A DNA stretch of 64,000 bases from Gammaproteobacteria bacterium (GCA_022450155.1 JAKUQR010000002.1:89287-153286); one strand, 5' to 3'. Shown: positions 50,623-59,225, counted from the stretch's first letter. Program-made: numbers and translations. Notes: generated from the sequence alone by a model not told the origin.

Positions 50623-51114
50623 CGGAATCCCCCAGTCCGGGCCATAGCGTTGCCTGAGATAATCTTCGGGAGGATTAGGAACCAGAAACGTCTCGCCAAG
50701 AAATTTGATCTCCTTGAGTTCCGTGTGCAGGCTGAGAGATATTTGAACAACGGGCCACTGATAAATATTGTCTCCAATAATTCGATAACAGTTCCAGTCG
50801 ATCGGCACATCATATTTCCTCATCTCGACCTCGAGACCGATCTCGCTGACGATCACGTTTGGGTCAAATCCTTCTTGACTGAATAGGTCGACCGCCTCGT
50901 ACATTCGCTCTTCGGTAAGACCGCGCAACCCAATCACTGAGCCCACATCCAGATCATCGTCCCAAGTTATCAGGGAGTCGTCTCTCACTGCCCCAAGACA
51001 GGTTCCATGGCGCAGGAAGAACACGATACCGAGTTGATCAAGAACACACTTGGTTTCTTTCAATACCGTCTCCGCGACGGTCCTGTCCATAGGTTCAAAT
51101 ACAGAAGCTTGCAT
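50617..51114 (-). CDS. LicD-family phosphotransferase domain protein (truncated by frameshift)
   Basis: 165 residues. FFLRHGTCLGAVRDDSLITWDDDLDVG is the LicD/fukutin nucleotidyltransferase-fold motif (key residues GTCLGAVR and WDDDLDV). The end, PPEDYLRQRYGPDWGIP, is where LicD domains normally finish. LicD proteins attach phosphocholine or similar groups to surface glycans. Joining with the cytidylyltransferase fragment downstream would give activation and transfer in one polypeptide. Start ATG 51114. Confidence 0.65.
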   Translation of the reverse strand: MQASVFEPMDRTVAETVLKETKCVLDQLGIVFFLRHGTCLGAVRDDSLITWDDDLDVGSVIGLRGLTEERMYEAVDLFSQEGFDPNVIVSEIGLEVEMRKYDVPIDWNCYRIIGDNIYQWPVVQISLSLHTELKEIKFLGETFLVPNPPEDYLRQRYGPDWGIPK

Positions 51115-51391
51115 GCGTAGTAGTCTGCTTAGGTCGAAGCACTCCGATAACAGTCAACCGATAACTAGACTCTCTGAGGCATCAGAGCGATTGCCTTCTT
51201 CAAATATTCCTAATTCCCATCAAACCATCGTAGGATTATGCCCGCTGGCGAACCCGGAACAGTGTTTGGAAATGAACCTTTTTTTACAGAGAATAATCAG
51301 CTGAAATGGGAAGATTCCGGGTGTTTGTTATTTGATTGACAAATACTCGTCGAGATTATTGGGTTTCTTAATCTGATGGTGCCCGCATTCA

Positions 51392-52657
51392 TCAAGCAAA
51401 CCCAGCTGCTTTGCCCCGGTGTGACTCACGCCTTGGAGTTGAACCATTCGCGGGTCGCTTTCGACTGGGAGACCTCCACTTGCGGGTGGTGCACTCAGAT
51501 TTTCCAGCCTTGTCGGTCGGCTGGGATGCCAGCTCCGGAAGCGGTTGCAGCGGAATTTCCTTCCTTAACAATCGCTGGATATCCTTGAGCAGCCTTACCT
51601 CATCAGCCCCAACCAGCGATACCGCTTCACCCTCTTCACCAGCACGACCCGTACGGCCAATCCGGTGCACGTAATCCTCCGGTACGTTGGGTAACTCATA
51701 GTTGACGACATGAGGAAGGCGATCAATATCCAGACCTCGGGCGGCAATATCCGTGGCTACCAGAACACGCAAACTGCCTTTCTTGAAACCGGACAGAGCC
51801 CGGGTCCGGGCAGCCTGGCTCTTGTTGCCGTGAATGGCAGTGGCATCGATGCCTCGGCGCACCAATTGTTCGGCCAGGCGGTTAGCACCGTGCTTGGTGC
51901 GGGTGAAGACCAACACCTGGTGCCAACGACCCTCGGTGATCAGTTGAATCAACAGGTCGCGTTTAGCTGACTTGTCTACGCGATAAGCGCACTGATTGAC
52001 AGTCTGGGCTGCAACAGTGTGACGCTCGACTTCAACCATTGCCGGTTTGTTCAGCAATGAATCGGCCAGCCGCTTGATGTCCCGGGTATAGGTAGCAGAA
52101 AACAGAAGATTTTGACGGTGTTTCGGTAAGAACCCCAGCACCTTGCGAATATCATGAATAAAACCCATATCGAGCATTCGATCGGCCTCATCCAGCACCA
52201 GGATCTTAATGGCGGATAAATCGATGCTGCGCTGACCGACGAGGTCCAGTAGTCGGCCCGGGGTTGCAACCACAATATCGATACCCCGTTGCAGTGCCGA
52301 TTTCTGCGGGTTGATGCCGACACCGCCAAATATTGCCGTGGATCGAAGTCGCAGATGTTTGCCGTAAGTCACTATGGCGCTTTCTACCTGGGCAGCAAGC
52401 TCGCGGGTAGGAGCCAGCACCAGCGCCCTCGGCGATCTGCCGTTGAACGCTCCAACCGAGCCGTTGCTCAGCAATTGCAGCATTGGCAAAGTAAAGGCCG
52501 CAGTCTTTCCGGTGCCCGTCTGAGCGCCGGCAAGAACGTCTCGACCCTTGAGAATAATGGGAATGGCCCTCGCCTGGATCGGCGTAGGGCTTGGATAACG
52601 TTGCGCCGTAACGGCGCTAAGGAGTTCGGCCCGCAGGCCAAGTTTTGAAAATGACAT
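51392..52657 (-). CDS. rhlE: DEAD-box ATP-dependent RNA helicase RhlE
   Basis: 421 residues. Q motif (FSKLGL...PTPIQ), Walker [12 protein letters not shown], Ia [30 protein letters not shown] including [14 protein letters not shown] and [10 protein letters not shown]. Lacks a dbpA-type RNA domain; the basic C-terminal tail ([15 protein letters not shown]) is typical of RhlE. Role in ribosome assembly and RNA turnover. Start ATG 52657 (MSFSKLG). It reads as core genome; the 354 bases upstream hold no other gene. Confidence 0.9.
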   Translation of the reverse strand: MSFSKLGLRAELLSAVTAQRYPSPTPIQARAIPIILKGRDVLAGAQTGTGKTAAFTLPMLQLLSNGSVGAFNGRSPRALVLAPTRELAAQVESAIVTYGKHLRLRSTAIFGGVGINPQKSALQRGIDIVVATPGRLLDLVGQRSIDLSAIKILVLDEADRMLDMGFIHDIRKVLGFLPKHRQNLLFSATYTRDIKRLADSLLNKPAMVEVERHTVAAQTVNQCAYRVDKSAKRDLLIQLITEGRWHQVLVFTRTKHGANRLAEQLVRRGIDATAIHGNKSQAARTRALSGFKKGSLRVLVATDIAARGLDIDRLPHVVNYELPNVPEDYVHRIGRTGRAGEEGEAVSLVGADEVRLLKDIQRLLRKEIPLQPLPELASQPTDKAGKSECTTRKWRSPSRKRPANGSTPRRESHRGKAAGFA

Positions 52658-53011
52658 CAATAATCCTGAGTAAGCCTGCCGGTGGTGTCACCAGACCGGT
52701 TAAGGCGGTAATAAATGGAGTAATCGAGAGAAGTCTTTCTGGGAGGGAGACAACCACAAGACAGCGGCGAACGGCCTTGGTAGCGCGCTGCTGGCTCCGC
52801 AGTCTAGTCAGGTTAGCTGTAAAAAGATAGGGCGGCCAAAAACAGCTTAGCAGGATAAAGACCACACCCTGTGCCGTTCATCAACGAAACGGTCGCCGGG
52901 CCCGGCCTATGAATATTTGTTTTTGTGCGTCTTTTCCCGCTATCTGAATATTCAGATCCCTCGGGTTTTTCCTGGTTGAATATTGAATAGAACGACACTG
53001 ATGTCGTTTTC

Positions 53012-53968
53012 CTAAAGCGTAAAGGTCGCCCAGGCGTTGCCGAGCAGCGTGCCGTCACGCTGAAAATCGAGCTCGATGTCGACCATCCGGTTATTGTCCT
53101 GTTCGTATTTCCGCACGACCCAGCCGCGATACGCCAGCACATCTCCCGGAAACTGCATCTCGACAAACCTGCACTTGAACCGGCGGATGTTCTCAGGCCC
53201 GAGCCAGTTCACGGCATAGGTGGCCAGTGCACCGCCGTGCAGCATGCCCATCGAGTAGATGCCGGGGTATCCGCAGGCCCTGGCCGAACCGTCGTCGTGA
53301 TGGGTCGGGCCATCTTCTCCGGAGGCATACTGGTAGGCGACAATGTCGGTGACGGTGAGCGGTGGCATCACGATACTGCCCGGGCCTTCACCCTCGCGCA
53401 GTGCATCCCAGTCCTGAAAACCAACAGCGTTGAACTGATCGCGTGGATCGCCTTTCATGAAGTAGGGCCGGTCTCTGATCCGTGCCTCATCCAGGCTCTG
53501 GACCGGAGAGTGTGAGGTCTTGACGTTCCACTCGAACCAGTCGGCCACATGGCGACCGCCAGGCGTGTGGAACCGTGTACAGGTGACATAGATTCGAAGA
53601 CGCCCGCCGCGCCTTCCCTGTCTTTCCTTGAAGTCATGCATGTGGGTCGACGCCACGAGCGGGTCACCAGCCCGCGGTAGGGGGCCGTGAAAAACGAACT
53701 CCTGCCCGCCATCGGCGCAGGTCGTAAAATCCTCGTCGATCGAACCAAACGCTGAGTCTCGCGGGGCGCGCGCAAGAATGTACCCGTAGAAATAGCCCGC
53801 CATCATCAGGAAAGTCGGCGGTACAACAGGCTTGCTTTCCTCGTGGTAGGCTGGATGAAAGGCGTAGATCGACTTTGCGAACTGCCGGATACGACCTCGC
53901 TCCAGATCCACGTCGTAGACCGGCCCCTCAAGGCCGATAATCGACTCGTCAGGCTTGATGCGCGCCAT
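53012..53968 (-). CDS. double hot-dog MaoC-like hydratase
   Basis: 318 residues from ATG 53968 (GGGAGGG six bases upstream). Two hot-dog domains: the N-terminal FAS1-like half (PPTFLMMAGYF; ILAR) and the C-terminal half with GMLHGGALATYAVNWLG. They resemble mesaconyl-CoA hydratase/FAS1-type dehydratases acting on CoA esters. It overlaps the end of the acyl-CoA synthetase beta gene by 20 bases, so both act in one pathway, probably activation then hydration of an acid. Confidence 0.75.
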   Translation of the reverse strand: MARIKPDESIIGLEGPVYDVDLERGRIRQFAKSIYAFHPAYHEESKPVVPPTFLMMAGYFYGYILARAPRDSAFGSIDEDFTTCADGGQEFVFHGPLPRAGDPLVASTHMHDFKERQGRRGGRLRIYVTCTRFHTPGGRHVADWFEWNVKTSHSPVQSLDEARIRDRPYFMKGDPRDQFNAVGFQDWDALREGEGPGSIVMPPLTVTDIVAYQYASGEDGPTHHDDGSARACGYPGIYSMGMLHGGALATYAVNWLGPENIRRFKCRFVEMQFPGDVLAYRGWVVRKYEQDNNRMVDIELDFQRDGTLLGNAWATFTL

Positions 53969-54635
53969 GCTTTTCCCTCCCATTCAGAACAACGCGTGCG
54001 TCAACTGCCAGCGCACCCTGTTCCATTGCCATCACCGGGTTGAGGTCCAACTCGAGGATGTCGTCCCGGTCGTTGCCGAGCCAGCTGATGGAAACAGCCA
54101 CGCGAGCCAGGGCGTCGAGATCGCAGCGCGGCTTGCCCCTGGCACCGGCAAGGACAGAGAAGCCCCGCAGTTCCTTGAACATGCCCAGCGCTTCGGGTTC
54201 TGTTACGGGACAAAGCCGCAGGACAAAATCTTCCAGCACCTCCGTAAAGATCCCACCCAAACCGACAAGAACAACCGCACCGAAGGTCTCATCGCGCTTG
54301 AGCCCGATAATGACTTCGGCAAGGCCCGGGGTCATTGTCTCCACCAGCACCCGCTCCGGTGTCACACTGCCGGCCGCTGCGGCACGGGCTGTGACCTCTG
54401 CGTAGGCCTTTTCAACTGCTTCGTCACCCGCAACACCCAGAACCACACAACCGCTGTCACTTTTGTGAACCACATCCGGCGCCGCCGATTTCAATGCCAC
54501 CGGCCCGTCCAGTCCGGCAGCTGCGCTGACCGCCGCGTCGGCGGATAAGACAACTTGCCAGTTTGCAAATTCGACCCCGCAGCCCGAGATCATCTGCCGG
54601 GCTGAGACCAGGTCCATGACCAGTGGTGCGGTCAT
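53949..54635 (-). CDS. NDP-forming acyl-CoA synthetase, ATP-grasp (beta) part
   Basis: 228 residues from ATG 54635. ATP-grasp_5 domain: GPVALKSAAPDVVHKSDSGCV contains the nucleotide-binding Lys and the HKSD motif, ERVLVETMTPGLAEVIIGLKRD follows, then LGGIFTEVLEDFV and LDLNPVMA. Normally fused to the CoA-binding half; here it is a separate cistron whose ATG overlaps the alpha stop by 4 bases. It phosphorylates the alpha-subunit His or releases ATP from acyl phosphate. Confidence 0.85.
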   Translation of the reverse strand: MTAPLVMDLVSARQMISGCGVEFANWQVVLSADAAVSAAAGLDGPVALKSAAPDVVHKSDSGCVVLGVAGDEAVEKAYAEVTARAAAAGSVTPERVLVETMTPGLAEVIIGLKRDETFGAVVLVGLGGIFTEVLEDFVLRLCPVTEPEALGMFKELRGFSVLAGARGKPRCDLDALARVAVSISWLGNDRDDILELDLNPVMAMEQGALAVDARVVLNGREKHGAHQA

Positions 54636-56128
54636 GACCGACAGCCGGTGAACGTTCTCACCCGACCCAGCCAGGCCAGTGCGGGCTCCAGGTCGCTGAA
54701 GACATCCAGCCCTGCCTGCGAACCCAGACTTGTCAGTGCCGAACGGTACAGCGTTCCGGTCGTCTGTCCACAGTCGCCATTGCGCAGAACCACCGTCAGC
54801 GGCTTGGCGACACAACCCGCAACGTCCCTGATCGCAGCACAGACGGCTTCCAGATGCGCCAGGTTGTCATCACCGAACAGATCAGAAAAGGCGATGAGAT
54901 TAAGATGCAGAAGGACCATCCCGACCTCTGGGTCGGCCGCAGAAGTCTCAATCAGCCGCGCGAGTTTGGCGGGATCGGTGAAAAGCCGGTCGACGGGCAT
55001 CTCGATCGGATTGTCGATGCCGCCGAAGACTTTGGCAGCAGGCTCCAGCTGTTTCAGGGCAGACAGCGTGCCGGGCCCGAGCCGGGCAACGGAGAGACCC
55101 GCTACAACCAGCGCATCGCTGATCAGCACCGAGACGCCACCGCCGCACCCGATCACCATTACGCCATCGCCCGATCGGTTGCGGGGCTGCAGTTCAGCAC
55201 TGGACCAGGCCTGCAGAGTCACGAGCAGGTCATTCAGCCCAGTCAGCTCAATCACGCCGGCCTGGCGCATCATGGCCTGCCAGACGTCATGTTCGCCCGT
55301 CATTCGTCCGGTATGCGATACCACAGCCTGCGCTCCGGCCGGGGTCTGTCCACCCTTCAGCACCAGCACCGGTTTGTTCCGCGCAAGCCTTTTCAGTTCT
55401 TCATAAAGCGCCCGGCCGTTGGAGGTGCTCTCGATGTAGAACACCGCGATCCCCGTTTCGGGGTCATGCCGGCAGTAGCGCACATAGTCCGGCCAATCGA
55501 GGTCAGCGCAGTTGCCGACCGAAAGCACCTTGGAGAATTTGACGCCCCGAATCTGGCCCTGGGCCAGAACATCCGTGCAAAGGGCTCCGCTCTGCGAGAT
55601 GAAGGTCACCGGACCTGGATCGAAATGACATCCGTCAGAGAAGCACAAACCGTGTCCGGCGCTGTAAAGCCCGAGCGAGTTCGGACCGATCAGCGCACTC
55701 GCGCCGCCCGCAAGAGCCTCAACAAGCGCGCTCTGGAGTCCCGGGCCCTCGCCGGAGACTTCGCCAAACCCGGAGGAAAGCACGTGAACAACGGGAACTT
55801 TGCGCGCAACACAGTCCCGGACCGCATCGACGGTGTGCTCCCTTGCGACCAGCAGCTGAACATAATCAACCTCGCCCGGCACATCGCGAAGCGATGCGTA
55901 GCACGGTTGTCCTTCGACTTCGCTTCGTGCCGGATTGACCGCAATGAGTTCACCGTCGAACGGGCCGTCCAGCAAGCGCCGGAACATGATGTTGGACCAT
56001 TTTCCGCGATCCGACGAGACGCCGGCAATCACCATTCGCCTGGCCTTAAAGGCTCGGTCAAGAAGAAGCGGGTCACGCTGTGCGTGGCTTACTTCCGATG
56101 ATTCTTTTCTGACTACTGTGCTTTCCAT
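54632..56128 (-). CDS. NDP-forming acyl-CoA synthetase, CoA-binding (alpha) part
   Basis: 498 residues: CoA-binding Rossmann domain (VIAGVSSDRGKW; PSRSEVEGQPCYASLRDVP), succinyl-CoA ligase-like domain (ISQSGAL; VLKGGQTPAG), and the phosphorylated His in VSHTGRMTG. Converts an acid, CoA and ATP to acyl-CoA, ADP and phosphate together with the beta gene. Operon order: quinone oxidoreductase, alpha, beta, MaoC. The start at ATG 56128 includes about 15 residues that may not be translated. Confidence 0.86.
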   Translation of the reverse strand: MESTVVRKESSEVSHAQRDPLLLDRAFKARRMVIAGVSSDRGKWSNIMFRRLLDGPFDGELIAVNPARSEVEGQPCYASLRDVPGEVDYVQLLVAREHTVDAVRDCVARKVPVVHVLSSGFGEVSGEGPGLQSALVEALAGGASALIGPNSLGLYSAGHGLCFSDGCHFDPGPVTFISQSGALCTDVLAQGQIRGVKFSKVLSVGNCADLDWPDYVRYCRHDPETGIAVFYIESTSNGRALYEELKRLARNKPVLVLKGGQTPAGAQAVVSHTGRMTGEHDVWQAMMRQAGVIELTGLNDLLVTLQAWSSAELQPRNRSGDGVMVIGCGGGVSVLISDALVVAGLSVARLGPGTLSALKQLEPAAKVFGGIDNPIEMPVDRLFTDPAKLARLIETSAADPEVGMVLLHLNLIAFSDLFGDDNLAHLEAVCAAIRDVAGCVAKPLTVVLRNGDCGQTTGTLYRSALTSLGSQAGLDVFSDLEPALAWLGRVRTFTGCRS

Positions 56129-56188
56129 TCAACCTGGTGACGGCGAGTTCAGCACCGCCCGGGTGACCGGGCGATACCCTGCAACTGT

Positions 56189-57124
56189 TCAGATCGTCAG
56201 CACCGCTTTGCCTGGGAAATTCCGGGCGATCAGCCCGGCCGCGGTCTCGCCGATACTGCTCCAGCTGCCGGTCACGGGCACGTGCGTCACCAGCCGTCCG
56301 TCGGCCAGCAGCTGCAGCAGGCGGTCCAGACCCCTGGTCGCGTATTCGATCTCGCTTTCCCGGTACAGGTAAAACCCCTCGACCCTGCCATCGCCGGTAA
56401 ACATCAGGTCCCTGATGGCGAGCGGGGTCGTTGGGCCCGCACTGACCCCGTAGAGAATGGCCCGGCCACCTTCTTCCAACTCGGCAATCAGGCTGGCGAG
56501 CAGCGGCCCACCCACCCCGTCGATGATCGATCGGAACCTGCCCTGATCAGCAATGCCGGCCGCATGTTCGGAGACCACCACTTCCTGCACACCGGTCCCG
56601 CGCACCATGTCGGCGTAATCCGGCCGTCGCAGGTGGGCGACGATGTGCCCGCCCATCAGAAGACCCAGCTGACAGGCGAAGTAGCCGACCCCGCCACTGG
56701 CGCCCGTGATCAGGACCCGGTTGCCGAGAATCCGCTCACAGCGCTCGAGCGCATAAAGCGCGGTGAGCCCGGCGACCGGCAGGGTCGCTGCATCCTGATC
56801 GGAGACCGTGTCTGGAATCGCCGCAAGGTCGCGGGTCGGCAGGGCCACCTGTTCCGCCCAGCCCTGCATGCGCCGGGAAAATCCCACCACCCGAGTGCCT
56901 TCGGGCGGGCCGCTGCCATCCCGGGCCGCGCTCTGAACCACGCCCGCCAGGTCCCAGCCGATCTGCATGCCGGCCTCTGCGGCCTCGGCACGGCGGAGCT
57001 CGCCCCGGTTGAGTGAGATGCTGGTAACAGCGACCAGGGCCTCGTTCGAATCGGCCACGGGCGCAGTGACATCCCCGATCTCCAGGCACCCCGTCACGGC
57101 CGGGTTTGCAACGACTGCTTTCAT
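56189..57124 (-). CDS. zinc-independent MDR / quinone oxidoreductase
   Basis: 311 residues. Medium-chain dehydrogenase fold with GWDLAGVVQSAARDGSG in the catalytic domain and nucleotide motif VLITGASGGVGYFACQLG. No Zn-binding Cys/His pattern, so it reduces enones or quinones with NADPH. It could be an enoyl reductase working on the CoA esters of the downstream operon. First gene, 60 bases before the alpha subunit. Confidence 0.83.
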   Translation of the reverse strand: MKAVVANPAVTGCLEIGDVTAPVADSNEALVAVTSISLNRGELRRAEAAEAGMQIGWDLAGVVQSAARDGSGPPEGTRVVGFSRRMQGWAEQVALPTRDLAAIPDTVSDQDAATLPVAGLTALYALERCERILGNRVLITGASGGVGYFACQLGLLMGGHIVAHLRRPDYADMVRGTGVQEVVVSEHAAGIADQGRFRSIIDGVGGPLLASLIAELEEGGRAILYGVSAGPTTPLAIRDLMFTGDGRVEGFYLYRESEIEYATRGLDRLLQLLADGRLVTHVPVTGSWSSIGETAAGLIARNFPGKAVLTI

Positions 57125-57152
57125 TTGAGGTCTCTCCTTCTGTGTTATCCGG

Positions 57153-57335
57153 TCATTGAACCACTTCAGTGACTACCCTGCCCCAGTTAAGCACCTGGTT
57201 GCCAGCAACGTAGCTCGCGCCGAGGACCCGACCCGTCTCCAGCTCACCGAGGGTGTCCGAGCCGCCTGACGCAAGCCGAAGCAGACCTTCCCCCCACAAC
57301 GTCTGCCTGTCCGTCATCAAATGATTTGGCATCAC
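57153..57335 (-). CDS. small ORF of unknown function
   Basis: 60 codons upstream of the oxidoreductase in the same direction (ending GASYVAGNQVLNWGRVV). Composition is codon-like and GC-rich like the operon. It may be the tail of a deleted gene or a true short gene; I cannot assign it. No clear ribosome-binding site. Confidence 0.25.
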   Translation of the reverse strand: MMPNHLMTDRQTLWGEGLLRLASGGSDTLGELETGRVLGASYVAGNQVLNWGRVVTEVVQ

Positions 57336-57506
57336 TGGTAGGCTGATCTACAGGAGGGTCTGGCTCATTTGGTTTGTCATGTTATGCGGCGACCTTGCGG
57401 TGATGCAAGCGCCTGGTTTGGATAGTCTTTCGTTTGATCCTTTCTCTTTATTCCAAGATGGCCTGTCCCCGTCCGAAAGGGATTTTCTGGACCTATTCGG
57501 ATACAA

Positions 57507-57558
57507 CTACACCTTCGGGAGGCAGAAGTCAGGGGTTCAAATCCCTTCGGGCGCGCCA
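57507..57558 (+). repeat. tRNA 3' half, Arg-like acceptor arm with CGG-type loop, scar F
   Basis: CACC-TTCGGGA-GG anticodon arm remnant, variable GCAGAAGTC, T arm AGGGG-TTCAAAT-CCCTT and acceptor end CGGGCGCGCCA. The T arm and acceptor resemble tRNA-Arg, whereas the loop reads CGG as in the Pro-type scars C and D, so it may again be a hybrid. The 5' half is absent. An integrase tail follows directly. Confidence 0.55.
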
Positions 57559-57720
57559 TAATCTCCTGTTTTTACGCCATTTTTAAAGCCGCCGGATCTA
57601 CACTGTGCTGTAAATCCGACATTTTCCACCGCTTGATGCAGATGATCCGGTGCGAGATGAGCATACTTCCCGGTCATCGTGATACTGGCATGACGAAATT
57701 GTTTGCTACTTGAAGATATC
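57559..57720 (-). pseudogene. tyrosine integrase C-terminal remnant, scar F
   Basis: The minus strand encodes HASITMTGKYAHLAPDHL, then HQAVENVGF and a GC-mixed tail reaching the tRNA CCA. H-x-S/x-I-x-M-T-x-x-Y-A-H-L is the active-site Tyr region of phage-type integrases. This is the best preserved of the four integrase tails. No upstream catalytic Arg/His box is found within 300 bases. Confidence 0.7.
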
Positions 57721-57868
57721 ATCTCTGCAGAGCAACTACGCGCTGGATGCGCTGGTCGGAATTCTAGACCCATCAGCATAACCTACGCCCCTGGAGCGTG
57801 ATGCTTTGTGCGCAAGCCGGTAGCTTGTGTTAGTTTTTCGACAAAGAAAGCAATAAGAGATAACGGAA

Positions 57869-57964
57869 ATGCACAATAAATATATCGCATTGATTCTGGG
57901 CATTGCTCTGGTTGCGCCTGGCTTTGCTTCCGACCTCGGCAAGGAGCAACGCTGGCGCGAATAG
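57869..57964 (+). pseudogene. exported protein start, truncated after signal peptide
   Basis: ATG 57869 begins a textbook signal peptide (NKYIALILGIALVAPGFAS) followed by DLGKEQRWRE and a TAG at 57962-57964. Such D-x-x-K-E-x-R-W starts follow the cleavage site of some periplasmic alpha/beta hydrolases. The remainder is missing. The next 100 bases are open on both strands (plus-strand LIYRDIGRSLEKLALHVGFG) but not assignable. Confidence 0.4.
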
Positions 57965-58063
57965 CGCATGAGAATCTTATTTACCGTGACATCGGACGTA
58001 GCCTGGAAAAGCTGGCGCTCCATGTCGGCTTCGGTCACCATGATCCACTTTTTGGCGACGCTG

Positions 58064-58120
58064 TGTGAGGTGGAGCCCACTCCAGTCCATTTGGGTCACA
58101 TTCGCGCGGGATCGAAGTGC
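58064..58120 (+). repeat. scar-associated repeat, copy 6
   Basis: CCACTCCAGTCCATTTGGGTCACATTCGCG, noted by its units CAGTCCA and GGTCAC at 10-base spacing, then GCGCGGGATCGAAGTGC. Closely like copies 2 and 3. It ends about 55 bases before the PhyH gene, so it sits at the left edge of that cassette. Confidence 0.55.
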
Positions 58121-58174
58121 ATATGTGATTGATTTAGAATTGACTTCACCAAGAGGTCATCAGAGAACAGAACC

Positions 58175-59071
58175 TTGCAACAGCCAAACCATAAGGGCAA
58201 CCATGAAACAGTCGATTGGCGCCCAGCCCACGATGTTCGTAAGGATTTAGGTACACCCCCCCTGTACGATGCTAACTCTAATGACATTGCTACTTTTCGA
58301 AATGATGGTGTAATACTCCTCCGTGGTGAATTTTCAGATTGGGTTAATCAACTTCGAGCCGGACTGCAGCGTACACTTGATAACCCTGAAGACTACGCTT
58401 TTCCCTGCGAAAGTGTTGGACCAGATGGCAAGGGTCGCTTTTTTGACAGTTACTGCAACTGGCATCGTATCCCAGAATATATCGAATACATTTCATCGTC
58501 CTCTGTCGCATCGATGGCGAGCCAGTTTATGGAGTCGGAGTCAGCTCAACTATTCCATGAGCACGTGTTCTATAAAGACGCCGGAACCCAGACGGCCACA
58601 CCATGGCATCACGACCTCCCTTATTACTGTGTAGATGGCTGGCAAAATGTCAGTATCTATGTGTCGCTTGACTTCACCCCAGCAGATACCGCAGTGCGCT
58701 TTCTTGCTGGTTCTCATCGGCAAAAGCAACTCTATTACCCTCGTCATTTTCTAGATGGCTCGGATTACGTACAGGACGATCCAGACATGACTTCAGTTAC
58801 TCCCTTAGAAACAAGCTTCGAGGAAGTGGATGTACGCAGTTTTGAACTAGAACCTGGCGATACTTTGCTTTTTCATTTCCGTACCCTGCATGGTACAACC
58901 GCGGCTGAAACGAAAAGTCAGCGCCGAGCTATTTCAACACGCTGGTTGGGCGACGATATGGTCTACTATGAACGGCAAGGTGAAACGTCCCCTCCACTTA
59001 GCGATCTAGGTGTAACACCAGGGATGCGGATGCCCGAGGATTTGTTTCCCATTCTGTGGCCAAATCGATAG
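58175..59071 (+). CDS. phytanoyl-CoA dioxygenase (PhyH) family protein
   Basis: 298 residues. Iron ligands TPWHHDLPYYC (His and Asp) and LFHFRTLHGTTA (distal His), with RRAISTRWLGDD supplying the 2-oxoglutarate Arg. Intact Fe(II)/2OG site. PhyH enzymes hydroxylate small acids, ectoine or acyl-CoAs; no substrate is clear. TTG 58175 is the likely start since no in-frame ATG precedes conserved sequence. It is the sole gene between repeat copies 6 and 7, a one-gene cassette. Confidence 0.82.
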   Translation: MQQPNHKGNHETVDWRPAHDVRKDLGTPPLYDANSNDIATFRNDGVILLRGEFSDWVNQLRAGLQRTLDNPEDYAFPCESVGPDGKGRFFDSYCNWHRIPEYIEYISSSSVASMASQFMESESAQLFHEHVFYKDAGTQTATPWHHDLPYYCVDGWQNVSIYVSLDFTPADTAVRFLAGSHRQKQLYYPRHFLDGSDYVQDDPDMTSVTPLETSFEEVDVRSFELEPGDTLLFHFRTLHGTTAAETKSQRRAISTRWLGDDMVYYERQGETSPPLSDLGVTPGMRMPEDLFPILWPNR

Positions 59072-59098
59072 CTAGGTAGGAGCTCTGTCTCTAGGTGT

Positions 59099-59187
59099 GC
59101 TGAAACTGGGTCTGTTCCAGTCCTCTCCATTCTATTCAGGTCCGTTTGCGTGGAGTCGGAGCCTGTTATTTAAAGGGTTTGTGGACT
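59099..59187 (+). repeat. scar-associated repeat, copy 7 (subtype 2)
   Basis: GCTGAAACTGGGTCTGTTCC, AGTCCTCTCCATTC, TATTCAGGTCCGTTTGCGTGG, AGTCGGAGCCTG. Collinear with copy 5 (39560-39651) base by base over most of its length, including the run into GGTGAGCAGCGCTC. Confidence 0.6.
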
Positions 59188-59225
59188 GTTGGTGAGCAGC
59201 GCTCAGCCTTCACCGGGCAGGGTCG
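59188..59225 (+). repeat. degenerate tRNA-Val remnant, scar G
   Basis: GGTGAGCAGCGCTCAGCCTTCACCGGGCAGGGTCG, noted by GGTGAGCAGCGCTC and GCCTTCACCGGGCAGGG, is scar E with point changes; the anticodon stem is broken and the T arm is lost after GGTCG. The oldest-looking of the valine scars. The next 160 bases encode a plus-strand hydrophobic stretch (59226-59385; LVISSGFTFVAWFVLPPVVLF), maybe the tail of a membrane protein. Confidence 0.5.

Noticed and set aside
57377..57559. Minus-strand ORF beginning ARPKGFEPLTSASRRC
   Set aside because: Also antisense of the tRNA remnant of scar F; not a gene.
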